From assembly GCF_007859955.1 (NCBI RefSeq), contig NZ_SJPR01000002.1, positions 668,353 through 732,352 of the forward strand: a DNA stretch of 64,000 nt, given 5' to 3'. Origin of the DNA: Botrimarina colliarenosi (GTDB lineage: Bacteria; Planctomycetota; Planctomycetia; Pirellulales; Lacipirellulaceae). The notes below the pieces were generated by a model. The model ran no database searches. It was not told where the DNA came from and saw nothing but the letters and a program-made list of their open reading frames with translations. This document shows, one piece after another, positions 28,927 to 38,013 of the stretch (the first letter of the stretch is position 1; every line of letters starts with the position of its first letter). Both the position numbers and the translations under genes were made by a program.

Positions 28927-30318
28927 ATGACACGACAGGCTTTTCGAGCTCGACTCGTCTGCCCGGTGGCGGCCCCGCCAATCGAGGACGCTATTGTCGT
29001 CCTGGAGGGGGACCGTATCCAACGTATTGGTCGGCAGGCGCCCGCCGACATTGAAGTCGAGGACCTTGGCGACGTCGCCTTGATGCCTGGCTTCGTCAAC
29101 GCCCACTGCCACCTCGAGTTTAGCGGCCAACGCCGCCCCATCGGTCGGACCGGGATCGCCCTCCCCGACTGGATCCGCCAGGTCATCGAGAAGCGGCCCA
29201 ACGCCAAGAAGATCGGCAAGGCGATCGCCGACGGCATGGACGAGAGCCTCCGGTACGGCGTCACCACGATCGCCGAGATCTGCCGCACCGAGACCGAGGC
29301 CTACCGCACGACGGGCTACAGCCCGCGGCTGGTGCTCCTGCAGGAGTCGATTGGCTTCTCGCAGGCCCGCGCCCAGTCGGCGCTCAACGCCGCCGAGAAC
29401 CGGCTCGAGGAGCTCTCTACCCTCACGCGTCCGAGCGACGCCGCCGGCAACGGCCACGCCGCCGCGCTGAACGGCCATGGCGCCAACGGGCACGCCAACG
29501 GCTACGCGGCCAATGGGCACGCGTCGAACGGGCACGCCAACGGCGTCGCCACCATCAATGGTTACGCCACGAAGCCGAACCCTCGGATCCGCATCGGCGT
29601 CAGCCCTCACGCCCCTTACACGGCCTCGCCGCAGCTGATTCGCGAGTTGGTGTCGGTCGCCGCGACGCGGCAGATGCCTGTCGCGATGCACCTCGCCGAG
29701 TCGCCGGAAGAACTCCAGCTACTCGCCGAAGGCCGCGGGCCGTTCCAGAAGATCCTCGAAGAGCGCGGCATGTGGGACCCCTGGGTCATCGGCCGCGGGT
29801 CGGCGCCGTTGGATTACTTGCGGATGCTCACGCGGGCGCCCAAGTCGCTGGTGGTGCACGGCAACTACCTCGACTACTCGGAGCTGGCGATGATGGCCCG
29901 GCAGGCCGGCGCGATGTCGCTGTGCTACTGCCCTCGGTCGCACGCCCACTTCAAGCACAGCCCCTACCCGCTGACGCAGGCCCTCGAGCTGGGCGTCCCC
30001 GTCTGCTTAGGGACCGACAGCCGGGCCTCGAGCCCCGACCTGTCGCTGTTGAGCGAGATGCGCGAGGTGGCGGCCCGGCACCCGGGCGTCCCCGCCGAGA
30101 CGATCCTGCGGATGGGCACCCTGGCCGGCGCCGAGGCGCTCGGCCTCGAGGATGTCGGCGCGATCCGTCCCGGGGCGATGGCCGACCTCGTCTGTGTCCC
30201 GCTGCCCAAAAAGGCGAAGGGACGGCCCGACGAGTTGCTCGCCGCGATGCTCAACTCCGACGAGGACGTCGAGTACGTCTGGCTCGGCGGCGAGGCGCTC
30301 GAGGTGGTCGCCGCTTAG
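28927..30318 (+). CDS. Metal-dependent amidohydrolase with an Asn-Gly-His repeat insert (candidate MqnX-type deaminase)
   Basis: The 463-residue protein is an amidohydrolase/chlorohydrolase-type deaminase. Metal ligands are H60 and H62 (NAHCHLEFS), H228 (SPHAPYTAS), H255 (MHLAESPEE) and D364 (LGTDSRASS). The N-terminal beta-sandwich strands and the C-terminal GAIRPGAMADLV strand complete the fold. Between barrel parts, residues 175-213 form a low-complexity insert with five NGH units and several NGY/NGV variants. Aminodeoxyfutalosine deaminase belongs to this superfamily, and mqnA/mqnC lie 4 kb away, so a late menaquinone role is plausible but unproven. The ATG at 28927 sits just after a 250-base spacer. 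Confidence 0.85.
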   Translation: MTRQAFRARLVCPVAAPPIEDAIVVLEGDRIQRIGRQAPADIEVEDLGDVALMPGFVNAHCHLEFSGQRRPIGRTGIALPDWIRQVIEKRPNAKKIGKAIADGMDESLRYGVTTIAEICRTETEAYRTTGYSPRLVLLQESIGFSQARAQSALNAAENRLEELSTLTRPSDAAGNGHAAALNGHGANGHANGYAANGHASNGHANGVATINGYATKPNPRIRIGVSPHAPYTASPQLIRELVSVAATRQMPVAMHLAESPEELQLLAEGRGPFQKILEERGMWDPWVIGRGSAPLDYLRMLTRAPKSLVVHGNYLDYSELAMMARQAGAMSLCYCPRSHAHFKHSPYPLTQALELGVPVCLGTDSRASSPDLSLLSEMREVAARHPGVPAETILRMGTLAGAEALGLEDVGAIRPGAMADLVCVPLPKKAKGRPDELLAAMLNSDEDVEYVWLGGEALEVVAA

Positions 30319-30373
30319 AGCGTGCTTCCAGGCGCGCTGCCGCTCGCCCTCCGCGACTTGTTTCGAGGCGCCC

Positions 30374-31273
30374 ATGCTGCCGGAAAAGCCGACCTATCGA
30401 CTCGGACTGCCGCTGTTGGTGTTCGCCATGTTGGCGACGGTGACTCACGCAGCCCCGCCCGAGGGGTACAAGCTCTCCTGGGCCGACGAGTTCAACGCCG
30501 ACGGCGCCCCCGATCCGGCGAAGTGGCGTTTCGAGCACGGATTCTCACGAAACGAAGAGGCGCAGTGGTACCAGCCCGAGAACGCGGTGTGCCGCGACGG
30601 GCTCCTTGTCATCGCGGCGCGGCGTGAGCGGGTGGCGAACCCCCGTTATGAGTCGGGAAGCCGCGACTGGAAGAAGTCCCGCCCGTTCGCCGAGTACACG
30701 TCGAGTTGCCTCAAGTCGAACGGTCTCTACTCGTGGCTCCGCGGCGTGATGGAAGTGCGGGCGCGGATCGACGCCCGACCCGGCCTCTGGCCGGCCATCT
30801 GGACTCTCGGCGACCACGGCCCCTGGCCGGCGTGCGGAGAAGTCGACCTGATGGAGTTCTACCAAGGCGATCTCCTGGCGAACGCCTGTTGGTTAGCTCC
30901 ATCCAAGGCGATCGACCGCCGCGGGCTCCATCGGCAAGGGCGCGTCATGTGGGACGCCGTCCGTCGCCCGCTTGCCGACTTCGGCGACGCGACGTGGCCC
31001 TCCGAGTTCCATGTCTGGCGGATGGACTGGACCGCCGAGAGGATCCGCCTCTCCGTCGACGAGACGCTCGTCAATGAGATCGACCTGTCGAAGACCGACA
31101 AGCCGGCCGAGGGCCCCGACCCGTTCGGCCAGCCGCACTACGTCTTGCTGAACCTCGCGATCGGCGGCACGCAGGGGGGCGATCCTAGCGAAACGGAGTT
31201 CCCTGCGTCGTTCGAAGTTGACTACGTGCGGGTCTATCAGCCTGCCGCGGAGCGTGAATCGCCCGCAGAGTAG
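30374..31273 (+). CDS. Secreted GH16-family endoglucanase-like glycoside hydrolase
   Basis: The 299-residue protein has a signal peptide (MLPEKPTYRLGLPLLVFAML, cleavage near THA/A at residue 26). The family-16 jelly roll follows. It opens YKLSWADEFNADGAPDPAKW and carries the catalytic signature E156-V-D158-L-M-E161 (GEVDLMEF). The terminal strand FEVDYVRVYQP is typical of laminarinases and beta-glucanases. It probably hydrolyses beta-1,3/1,4-glucans or related algal polymers outside the cell. The ATG at 30374 begins the signal peptide; the upstream open frame is a shadow of the amidohydrolase gene. It converges with the ceramidase-like gene over 13 bases. Confidence 0.92.
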   Translation: MLPEKPTYRLGLPLLVFAMLATVTHAAPPEGYKLSWADEFNADGAPDPAKWRFEHGFSRNEEAQWYQPENAVCRDGLLVIAARRERVANPRYESGSRDWKKSRPFAEYTSSCLKSNGLYSWLRGVMEVRARIDARPGLWPAIWTLGDHGPWPACGEVDLMEFYQGDLLANACWLAPSKAIDRRGLHRQGRVMWDAVRRPLADFGDATWPSEFHVWRMDWTAERIRLSVDETLVNEIDLSKTDKPAEGPDPFGQPHYVLLNLAIGGTQGGDPSETEFPASFEVDYVRVYQPAAERESPAE

Positions 31274-31286
31274 GCGGCTCGCTCCG

Positions 31287-32201
31287 CTAGGCGATGGCGT
31301 CGCTGACGAGGCGCCGTTCCGACCGGACGTAGAGGTAGGTGAACGCGGTCGAGCCCGCGCACAAGAGGTGCCAGACGGCGTGCCCCTGCCAGATCGAGTC
31401 GGGATCGCACCATGGGCCCTTGCTGGTGCTCGTTAAGAAGCAGGCATAGGCGGCCAGGAAGACCACAACGGCCCAGACGAGGTAGCGGGTGTCGAGTTGC
31501 TGGCGATATCGGTTCCGCCAGCGGCCGGCCACTTCAATGACGACCGCCGCCGCGACAATGGCGCCGAACAGTGTGCTCCCTTGGATGAGATACGGCTCAC
31601 CGAAAGCCAGTCGCGTCCCGATGGCCAGGGCCTGCGTCCCCCATAGGCTGAAAAACTCGCGATCCCCGAGCCGCAGCAGCCGGACCGTTGCGAACGCGAT
31701 CATCCAGGCGCCCCAGAGGTGCATCGAGAACAAGTCCAACTCGGCGCCCCAGTTGGTCGTCGAGGCGTGCAGCGCCGTGCTGCCGATCCCGATCAGGATG
31801 GAACAGACCGCCATGGTCGCCGGGTAGGCGACGGTGGTGACGAGCTTGTTCGACCAGGTCGTGGCCTTGCGGGCGGCGACGTCGCGCGACGCCTGCCAGC
31901 CGACGCCGAGGCCTACCAAGAGAAACCCGACGTTCGACCACGTGTTGGCGGGCTGGGCGATCGGCCCGGGGTGCGTCGCCTCGCAGAACCGGTCGGTGCT
32001 GTCCTGGGTCTCGCCCGGCCACCCCGCGGCGCCGAGCGCCATCAGCGTCGCGACGCAGATTACCGCCGCGGCGAGCGGGATCAGGAAACAGTAGCGGGCG
32101 TTTGGCGTCACGGCGTCGGAGTTGGCGGTCGGCGGTTCGTAGGCGTCAAGTCGTACCACATCGGGCGGGTCCTGGCTGCGGTCGGCCGGTGGGGGTGGCA
32201 A
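31287..32201 (-). CDS. CREST-superfamily membrane hydrolase (alkaline ceramidase-like)
   Basis: The 304-residue protein has a ~35-residue soluble N-terminus and about seven hydrophobic helices. The CREST-type motifs are ordered as in ceramidases: FCEATHPGPIAQPANTWSNV (helix 1 to 2), STALHASTTNWGAELDLFSM (Ser/His/Asp group), and the terminal HAVWHLLCAGSTAF (HxxxH). These residues would bind zinc and hydrolyse an amide-linked lipid. That fits a bacterium able to make or degrade sphingolipid-like amides, but the substrate is inferred only from the family. It is divergent from transketolase and shares a 137-base promoter region with it. Confidence 0.75.
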   Translation of the reverse strand: MPPPPADRSQDPPDVVRLDAYEPPTANSDAVTPNARYCFLIPLAAAVICVATLMALGAAGWPGETQDSTDRFCEATHPGPIAQPANTWSNVGFLLVGLGVGWQASRDVAARKATTWSNKLVTTVAYPATMAVCSILIGIGSTALHASTTNWGAELDLFSMHLWGAWMIAFATVRLLRLGDREFFSLWGTQALAIGTRLAFGEPYLIQGSTLFGAIVAAAVVIEVAGRWRNRYRQQLDTRYLVWAVVVFLAAYACFLTSTSKGPWCDPDSIWQGHAVWHLLCAGSTAFTYLYVRSERRLVSDAIA

Positions 32202-32228
32202 ACCGCCGCCGCTGACTTTTTCGTATTT

Positions 32229-32285
32229 GTGACGTCACGTTGCGGCTGCGCATCGTTGACCGGTCGCCTGCGCATTCCTTACACT
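32229..32285 (+). promoter_or_regulatory. Candidate sigma-70-type promoter and palindromic operator for transketolase
   Basis: A -35-like TTGACC (32256-32261) and -10-like TACACT (32280-32285) are 18 bases apart and lie 53 bases before the transketolase ATG. Just upstream, GTGACGTCAC (32229-32238) is a perfect 10-base palindrome that could bind a dimeric regulator. The site also lies between the divergent ceramidase-like and transketolase genes, so it might act on both. Confidence 0.4.
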
Positions 32286-32338
32286 GCGGCGACCTTAAAG
32301 CGTTTCGCCGCCGTCCTTTAACGCCCGTTCCGCCACCG

Positions 32339-34375
32339 ATGCCAACCGCCACCGCTGCTGACGCCACGCAAGCCGCCATCACCGCGATCCGGACGCTGAG
32401 CATGGACGCCGTACAGGCTGCCAACTCGGGGCACCCCGGTACGCCGATGGCGCTGGCGCCGATCGCCTACAAGCTGTGGGCGGACGTGATGGATTACGAC
32501 CCGGCCGCTCCCGATTGGGCCAACCGCGACCGCTACGTCCTGTCGTGTGGCCACGCGTCGATGCTGATCTACTCGGTCATCCATTTGGCCGGCGTGAAGA
32601 ATCCGGACGGCACTCCGTCGCTCACGCTCGAGGACCTGAAGCTGTTCCGCCAACTCGACAGCAAGACGCCAGGCCACCCCGAGGTGCACCACACCGCCGG
32701 CGTCGAGACGACGACCGGCCCCCTCGGCCAAGGCTGTGGCAACTCGGTCGGCATGGCGATCGCCAGCAACTGGCTCGGGGCCCGCTACAACAAGCCCGGC
32801 AAGACGCTGTTCGACTTCAACGTCTACAACCAGTGCAGCGACGGCGACCTGATGGAGGGCGTCGCCAACGAGGCCGCTTCGATCGCCGGCCACCTCAGGC
32901 TCTCGAACCTCTGCTGGCTGTACGACGACAACAACATCACGATCGAGGGCGAGACCGACCTCTCGTTCAGCGAGGACGTCGGCAAGCGGTTCGAGGGACT
33001 CGGCTGGGCCATCCAACGCGTCGACGACGCCAACGACCTGGCCGCCCTCGGCCGGGCGATCGACGCCTTCCAGGCCGAGCAAGAGCGGCCGACGATGATC
33101 ATCGTCAAGAGCGTCATCGGCTACGGCTCGCCCAACAAGGCGAACACCCACAACGCCCACGGCGCCCCCCTCGGCGACGACGAGATCAAGCTCACCAAAG
33201 AAGCGTACGGCGTCCCGCCGGAGAAGAAGTTCTACGTCCCCGACGGCGTCCGGCAGCACTTCGACGAGACCCTCGGCGTCCGCGGCGCCGACGCCCACTC
33301 CAAGTGGAAGGCGACCTTCGCCGCCTACAAGAAAGAGTTCCCCGAACTAGCGGCCGAGGTCGAGAAGATCCTAGCCGGCGAAGCGCCCGACGGGTGGGAG
33401 GACTCGGTCCCCACGTTCCCGGCCGACGCCAAGGGGATGGCCACCCGCGCCTCGGGCGGCAAGTCGCTCAACGCGATCGCGCCGCACTACCCGTGGCTGC
33501 TCGGTGGCTCGGCCGACTTGGCGCCGTCGACCAACACGCTGCTCGCCGGAGAGAAGAGCTTCCAAGCGGACGAGCACTCCGGCCGCAACTTCCACTGGGG
33601 CATCCGCGAACACGGCATGGCGGCCGCCGCCAACGGCATGGCCCTCTGCGGCTTGCGGCCCTTCATCGCGACCTTCTTTGTGTTCAGCGACTACTGCCGG
33701 CCGTCGATCCGGCTGGCGTCGATCATGAACCAGCCGGTGATCTACGTCTTCACGCACGACTCGATCGGCGTCGGCGAAGACGGCCCGACGCACCAGCCGG
33801 TCGAGCAGCTCGCCGCCGCGCGGGCGATCCCGGGCGTCGTCGTCCTGCGTCCCGGTGACGCCAACGAAACGGCTCAGGCGTGGAAGGCGGCCGTCGCCGA
33901 GCAGCACCGCCCGACCCTGCTCGTCCTCACCCGCCAGAACCTGCCGACGCTCGACCGCACGAAGTTCGCTTCGGCCGAGGGGGTCGCCAAGGGGGGTTAC
34001 ATCCTCGCCGACGCCCCCAGCGGCAAGCCAACGGTCGTCGTCATGGCTTCGGGTAGCGAGTTGCAACTCGCCGTCGCCGCCCACGAGAAGCTGGTCGCCG
34101 CGGGGATCGAAGCCCGCGTCGTGAGCATGCCGTCGCTCGAGCTCTTCGAGGACCAAGACGCCGCCTACAAGGAGTCGGTCTTGCCGAAGGGCGTAACCGC
34201 CCGCGTCGCGGTCGAGGCGGCGATCCGCCAACCTTGGGACCGTTATCTCGGCCTGTCGGGTGAGTTCGTCGGCCTCCACACGTTCGGCGCCTCCGGCCCG
34301 CAAGAAGAGGTCTACGCCCAGCGCGGCGTGACCGTCGACGGCGTCGTCGCCGCTGCGAAGCGAGTCCTCGCATGA
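32339..34375 (+). CDS. tkt: Transketolase
   Basis: This thiamine diphosphate enzyme transfers two-carbon units in the pentose phosphate pathway. From the ATG at 32339 it is 678 residues, the usual length. Markers include NSGHPGTPMAL, CGHASMLIYSVIHL, TGPLGQGCGNSVGMA, the ThDP/Mg motif CSDGDLMEGVANEA ... NNITIEG, and in the second half FHWGIREHGMAAAANGMAL and THDSIGVGEDGPTHQP. The frame is open 33 codons further upstream but that part has no family likeness. It overlaps the next gene by four bases (ATGA), an unusual coupling with a secreted unknown. Confidence 0.97.
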   Translation: MPTATAADATQAAITAIRTLSMDAVQAANSGHPGTPMALAPIAYKLWADVMDYDPAAPDWANRDRYVLSCGHASMLIYSVIHLAGVKNPDGTPSLTLEDLKLFRQLDSKTPGHPEVHHTAGVETTTGPLGQGCGNSVGMAIASNWLGARYNKPGKTLFDFNVYNQCSDGDLMEGVANEAASIAGHLRLSNLCWLYDDNNITIEGETDLSFSEDVGKRFEGLGWAIQRVDDANDLAALGRAIDAFQAEQERPTMIIVKSVIGYGSPNKANTHNAHGAPLGDDEIKLTKEAYGVPPEKKFYVPDGVRQHFDETLGVRGADAHSKWKATFAAYKKEFPELAAEVEKILAGEAPDGWEDSVPTFPADAKGMATRASGGKSLNAIAPHYPWLLGGSADLAPSTNTLLAGEKSFQADEHSGRNFHWGIREHGMAAAANGMALCGLRPFIATFFVFSDYCRPSIRLASIMNQPVIYVFTHDSIGVGEDGPTHQPVEQLAAARAIPGVVVLRPGDANETAQAWKAAVAEQHRPTLLVLTRQNLPTLDRTKFASAEGVAKGGYILADAPSGKPTVVVMASGSELQLAVAAHEKLVAAGIEARVVSMPSLELFEDQDAAYKESVLPKGVTARVAVEAAIRQPWDRYLGLSGEFVGLHTFGASGPQEEVYAQRGVTVDGVVAAAKRVLA

Positions 34376-35997
34376 TCCGCCGCTCGGTCGCGTTGCTGCT
34401 CGCCGTCGTTTCGGGCGGCGCCGCGGCGGAGGCGGACGGATGGCGGGACAGCCTGCCGGCCGACTGGGCCGTTGCGGTCGAGGTCCGCGACCTAGCGGCG
34501 CTCGAGCGTAACGCCGAGCGGCTCCTTGCGCCTTGGGGACGCCACGCCCCCGCGGTCACCAAGACGCTCGAGCGACTCTGCCCGGGCGTCGAATTGGCGC
34601 CGCGGCCGTGGGGCGCCGCCTTGGTCGTCGATAAACGCGGCGTGCTGAGCCCTGTCGTCTACGTGCCCACGGAGGACTACGCGACGTTGTGCGACACGCT
34701 CAACGCCGACCGCGCCGATGATCTGGCCGTGGCGAACGTCGCCGGGTTCGACCTCGCGCTGGCCGACCGCGGGGACTGGGTGCAGATCAGCCTCCTCGAC
34801 GCCGCGCCCAGAGTGAGCGACGCGCCCAACGCCGACCCACCACGCTCGTTAGAAGAAGACGCCGCCGCCATTACCCTCGTCGTCTCGCCCCTCGGCCTCG
34901 AGCGGATCGCCGACACGCTGACCGAGCGGCGCCGGGGCCAACTCGACGCGGGACGGGGCTTGATCGGTCCTTGGCGATGGCCGGCGGGGTTCGACGGCTT
35001 CGTCGATCGCGCCGCGCCGTACGGGCCGCTCGCCGCGGAGCTCGCCGCTTGGGGGCGCCCGCTGACGGTCCGACTCGACGCCGACGGCGAATCGCTACGC
35101 CTTGTCGCGCAGATCGACGAACCCCTGCCGTCGCCAGAGGGCGAAGCCGCCGGCTATGCAACCTCGGACAACTCCGTTGCCCACGTCGCCTTCAGCCGTC
35201 CCCTGCCGCCGAAGCTGATTGACCTGGCGATCGCCTGGATGCAGTGTCGGCCCGACGAGATCGACGCCCCCGAGTACCCACAGCCGCAGTGGGACGACCT
35301 GGCCGAGGCGTACCGCGCGCTGCTGTCCGGCTATCGGTCGGGAGCGACGGTGCTGACGCTCCCCGCCGCAGGCGAGCCGGTCGCGACCAACCAAGCCGCC
35401 GCGTTCGCTTGGGACGGCGACGCGACCCAATTCGGCGACGCGGTCCGCCTCGTCGTGACGCGCTGGAACCAGCTCATCGACGCCGCCGACGCCCGGACGC
35501 CGCTGCGGATCGCGATGGCGCCGCTCGACGGCGCCGAGGGTTGGCGGCTCTCAACCAACCTGTTCGAGGGTTTCAACCTCGAGCGGAGCCCCGAGGTCGC
35601 AACGATCTTCGACCAGTACTACGGCGGGGAGGAGCTGGCGATCGACCTCACGCGCCGTGGCGCCGACGGCTGGCTGGTCAGCTTCGGCCCGCCGCCGGCC
35701 GATTTGTTGGAGCCGGGGCCGCCCCGGGGCGAAGAGGGAGCGTCGAACCAATCGGCGCCGCTGATCACCGGCGAGCTGCGGCTCGACCGCTGGTTCGCCT
35801 GGAAACGACTCGTCGAAGACGTCGATATGGCCGGCGTCGTTGGTCGGCGGCGCCGCAAGCCAATGGCCGAGGCGCCCGCCGCGACGCTACGCGTCGACGC
35901 TGGCGATCGCCTGCGCATCGAGGCGACACTGCCGATGGCGGCCTACGAGCGGGCAACCACACACTGGCGTTCCGACACGAAAGCCGACAGCCCTTAG
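34372..35997 (+). CDS. Exported hypothetical protein coupled to transketolase
   Basis: The 541-residue product has a signal peptide (MIRRSVALLLAVVSGGAAAEA). The rest is soluble, with repeated long strand/helix units (DWAVAVEVRDLAALERN, GVLSPVVYVPTEDYATL, MAPLDGAEGWRLSTNLFEG) like the periplasmic DUF-type proteins of planctomycetes. No catalytic motif was recognised. Its start overlaps the tkt stop by four bases. The last 22 codons reappear in diverged form at 38711-38776, on the far side of the kinase and sigma genes, so the neighbourhood once held a paralogue or a duplicated 3' end. Confidence 0.7.
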   Translation: MIRRSVALLLAVVSGGAAAEADGWRDSLPADWAVAVEVRDLAALERNAERLLAPWGRHAPAVTKTLERLCPGVELAPRPWGAALVVDKRGVLSPVVYVPTEDYATLCDTLNADRADDLAVANVAGFDLALADRGDWVQISLLDAAPRVSDAPNADPPRSLEEDAAAITLVVSPLGLERIADTLTERRRGQLDAGRGLIGPWRWPAGFDGFVDRAAPYGPLAAELAAWGRPLTVRLDADGESLRLVAQIDEPLPSPEGEAAGYATSDNSVAHVAFSRPLPPKLIDLAIAWMQCRPDEIDAPEYPQPQWDDLAEAYRALLSGYRSGATVLTLPAAGEPVATNQAAAFAWDGDATQFGDAVRLVVTRWNQLIDAADARTPLRIAMAPLDGAEGWRLSTNLFEGFNLERSPEVATIFDQYYGGEELAIDLTRRGADGWLVSFGPPPADLLEPGPPRGEEGASNQSAPLITGELRLDRWFAWKRLVEDVDMAGVVGRRRRKPMAEAPAATLRVDAGDRLRIEATLPMAAYERATTHWRSDTKADSP

Positions 35998-36237
35998 AAC
36001 ACCTGTAGTTGCGTCGGCCTCGTGCGGTTCGGCGGGCCGTTCTTCGATCGGGCATCGCAGCTGTCGTCACTTGGCCATCGATTGAATCGGCAAAGTTCGA
36101 AGCCGAGCTGCCGATGCTGGCGCGCCTCCGATTTTGACGGTCGATTCGTCGTATCTGTCAATGGTCTGCGCCCGCCCCAATCGCGTGTCGACGCAGGCCT
36201 TCACCACGGGAGTTCATCGCCTTGTACGACTGCCGCG

Positions 36238-38013
36238 TCAACGGATCTGGGCGCTCTTGATTTCGTCGAGAGCGAGATACGCGGTGGCAATGCTCCCCCC
36301 CGATAGCTTCCTTCTCCACGATTCCGCGGAGGGGTTCCCCGATCGCAGGGCGCGCCAGTAAAGCCCTAGCGAGACGCCGAAACCGATGATCCCGATGATC
36401 AGCGAGGGATAGAGCGAGTTTGGGTGCAGCACGACGTCAAAACCTAGGGCGACAGCCACCGGGATCCACATCAGCCACCAGATGAACCCGATGATGACGC
36501 CGGCGCGTAGGTAGCCAGAGCGAAGGCTGTCGAGCTTGTCGCTGATGTCGACGACGGATTTCGAGTAGTCGATTCGGCGGATTCTTGTACAGACAAGCAA
36601 CGCTTGTGAGATCACGATGACGCCATAGACGTGCAAAATGACGCCGCTCACGACGCGGTGCGCGACTTGCGTGTTTCGCGCCCAGCACTGTACCCCGACT
36701 GCGATCAGCGCAACGCCAAACAGCACCTGCAGCACTTGCCACCAGAAGAGTGGTTGCAGCGATCGTTCGACACGCTCCATCAGCTGACGACGGGTCAGCA
36801 GCATCCGGCCGGCAAGCTCCTGCTGCGCCAGGCCCGCGGTTGAGGCTTCTTGGCCGCCCGGGGGCGGCGTCTCGTAGGCGATGGTGCGCTCCAGCGCCGG
36901 ATCGATGGTCGACGTAATCGATTGCACGTCCGTCTTAACCTGGCTGGCGTGCTGATAGCGGCGCTGTGGCTCTTTCTCTAGCGTGCGTAGCACGACTTCA
37001 TCGAGCCGCACGTCGATTTTGACTTTCTTCGAAGGCGCCGAGAAACGACCGATAGGGAGTTCCCCGGTCAGCATTTCGTAGAAGACGACGCCAAGCGAAT
37101 AGATATCCGCGCGGTGATCGACGCCGTGCGATCCCTCCAGCTGTTCGGGCGCCATGTACCGCGGCGTCCCCATGATCTGATGGGTTCCCGTCAGCGTGTC
37201 ATCCTGACTCTCGCTTCCCAGTATCCGCGATAGGCCGAAGTCGGCGATCTTCACGGTTCCGTCAACAGCGATCAAAATGTTCTCGGGCTTGATGTCGCGG
37301 TGGACGACACCCTTGTCGTGGGCGTACTGCAGCGCGTCGCAGAGGTGCGGCACGATCGCTAGCGCGTGCTCAGGCGCGAGTTGTCCGGCCCGTACCACAT
37401 CGCGGAGCGTTGAGCCATCAACGAACTCCATGAGAAAATAATAGTTGTCGTCGACGTTCCCGAACTCAAAGACGGAGACGATGTTGGGGTGACTCATTCT
37501 CGCCAACGTCCGCGCCTCCCGCGTGAAACGCAGCGCGAACTTGACGTCGTGATCAAACTCTAGGGGGAGAATCTTCAGCGCGACGAGGCGGTCGAGACCC
37601 GGTTGTCGCGCCTTGTACACGGCCCCCATGCCGCCGACGCCGATCAGCTCGATGATCTGCAGCGAGGGGAACAGCTCTGCCAACCGACCGACGGTCGGCG
37701 GTTCGAAACCGCCTGCCCGTCCCGGAGCTTCGGCGAGCCCGTCGTTGATGGCTTCGGAACAATCCGGGAAGCGATCGAGATACCCTTGCTTTGACGGCGA
37801 TTCCCCGCGACGTCGCCGGTAGTCGAAGTCCAGAACGATAAGTTCCGCCAGCAGCACGTCGCGCTCGAGGGGGGAGATCTCTCCGGGGAGAACCGATTCG
37901 ATCGTCGGTGGCTCGTTCGACTGCCACTTCCGCTCGAACTCGGCGCAGAGGTCATCAATGCGTTCCAGTGCCGCGATCGGCAGTCTCTTTTGGCGGATGC
38001 TCATCGATTTCAA
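36238..38013 (-). CDS. Membrane Ser/Thr protein kinase (ECF-linked)
   Basis: The 591-residue kinase has a ~110-residue N-terminal region, then a complete Hanks-type domain: GVGGMG loop (125-130), catalytic Lys K147 in VALKIL, HRDIKPEN (D240), DFGLS (D258), MAPE and a DIYSLGV helix. After a ~45-residue linker, the C-terminal ~170 residues contain about four membrane helices (QVLFGVALIAVGVQ, VYGVIVISQALLV, VIIGFIWWLMWIPVAVAL, SLIIGIIGFGVSLGL). The start is ATG at 38013 or 38004. Either overlaps the sigma gene's end by 50-59 bases, so the two are cotranscribed. It probably phosphorylates regulators in response to a membrane signal. Confidence 0.93.
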   Translation of the reverse strand: MKSMSIRQKRLPIAALERIDDLCAEFERKWQSNEPPTIESVLPGEISPLERDVLLAELIVLDFDYRRRRGESPSKQGYLDRFPDCSEAINDGLAEAPGRAGGFEPPTVGRLAELFPSLQIIELIGVGGMGAVYKARQPGLDRLVALKILPLEFDHDVKFALRFTREARTLARMSHPNIVSVFEFGNVDDNYYFLMEFVDGSTLRDVVRAGQLAPEHALAIVPHLCDALQYAHDKGVVHRDIKPENILIAVDGTVKIADFGLSRILGSESQDDTLTGTHQIMGTPRYMAPEQLEGSHGVDHRADIYSLGVVFYEMLTGELPIGRFSAPSKKVKIDVRLDEVVLRTLEKEPQRRYQHASQVKTDVQSITSTIDPALERTIAYETPPPGGQEASTAGLAQQELAGRMLLTRRQLMERVERSLQPLFWWQVLQVLFGVALIAVGVQCWARNTQVAHRVVSGVILHVYGVIVISQALLVCTRIRRIDYSKSVVDISDKLDSLRSGYLRAGVIIGFIWWLMWIPVAVALGFDVVLHPNSLYPSLIIGIIGFGVSLGLYWRALRSGNPSAESWRRKLSGGSIATAYLALDEIKSAQIR

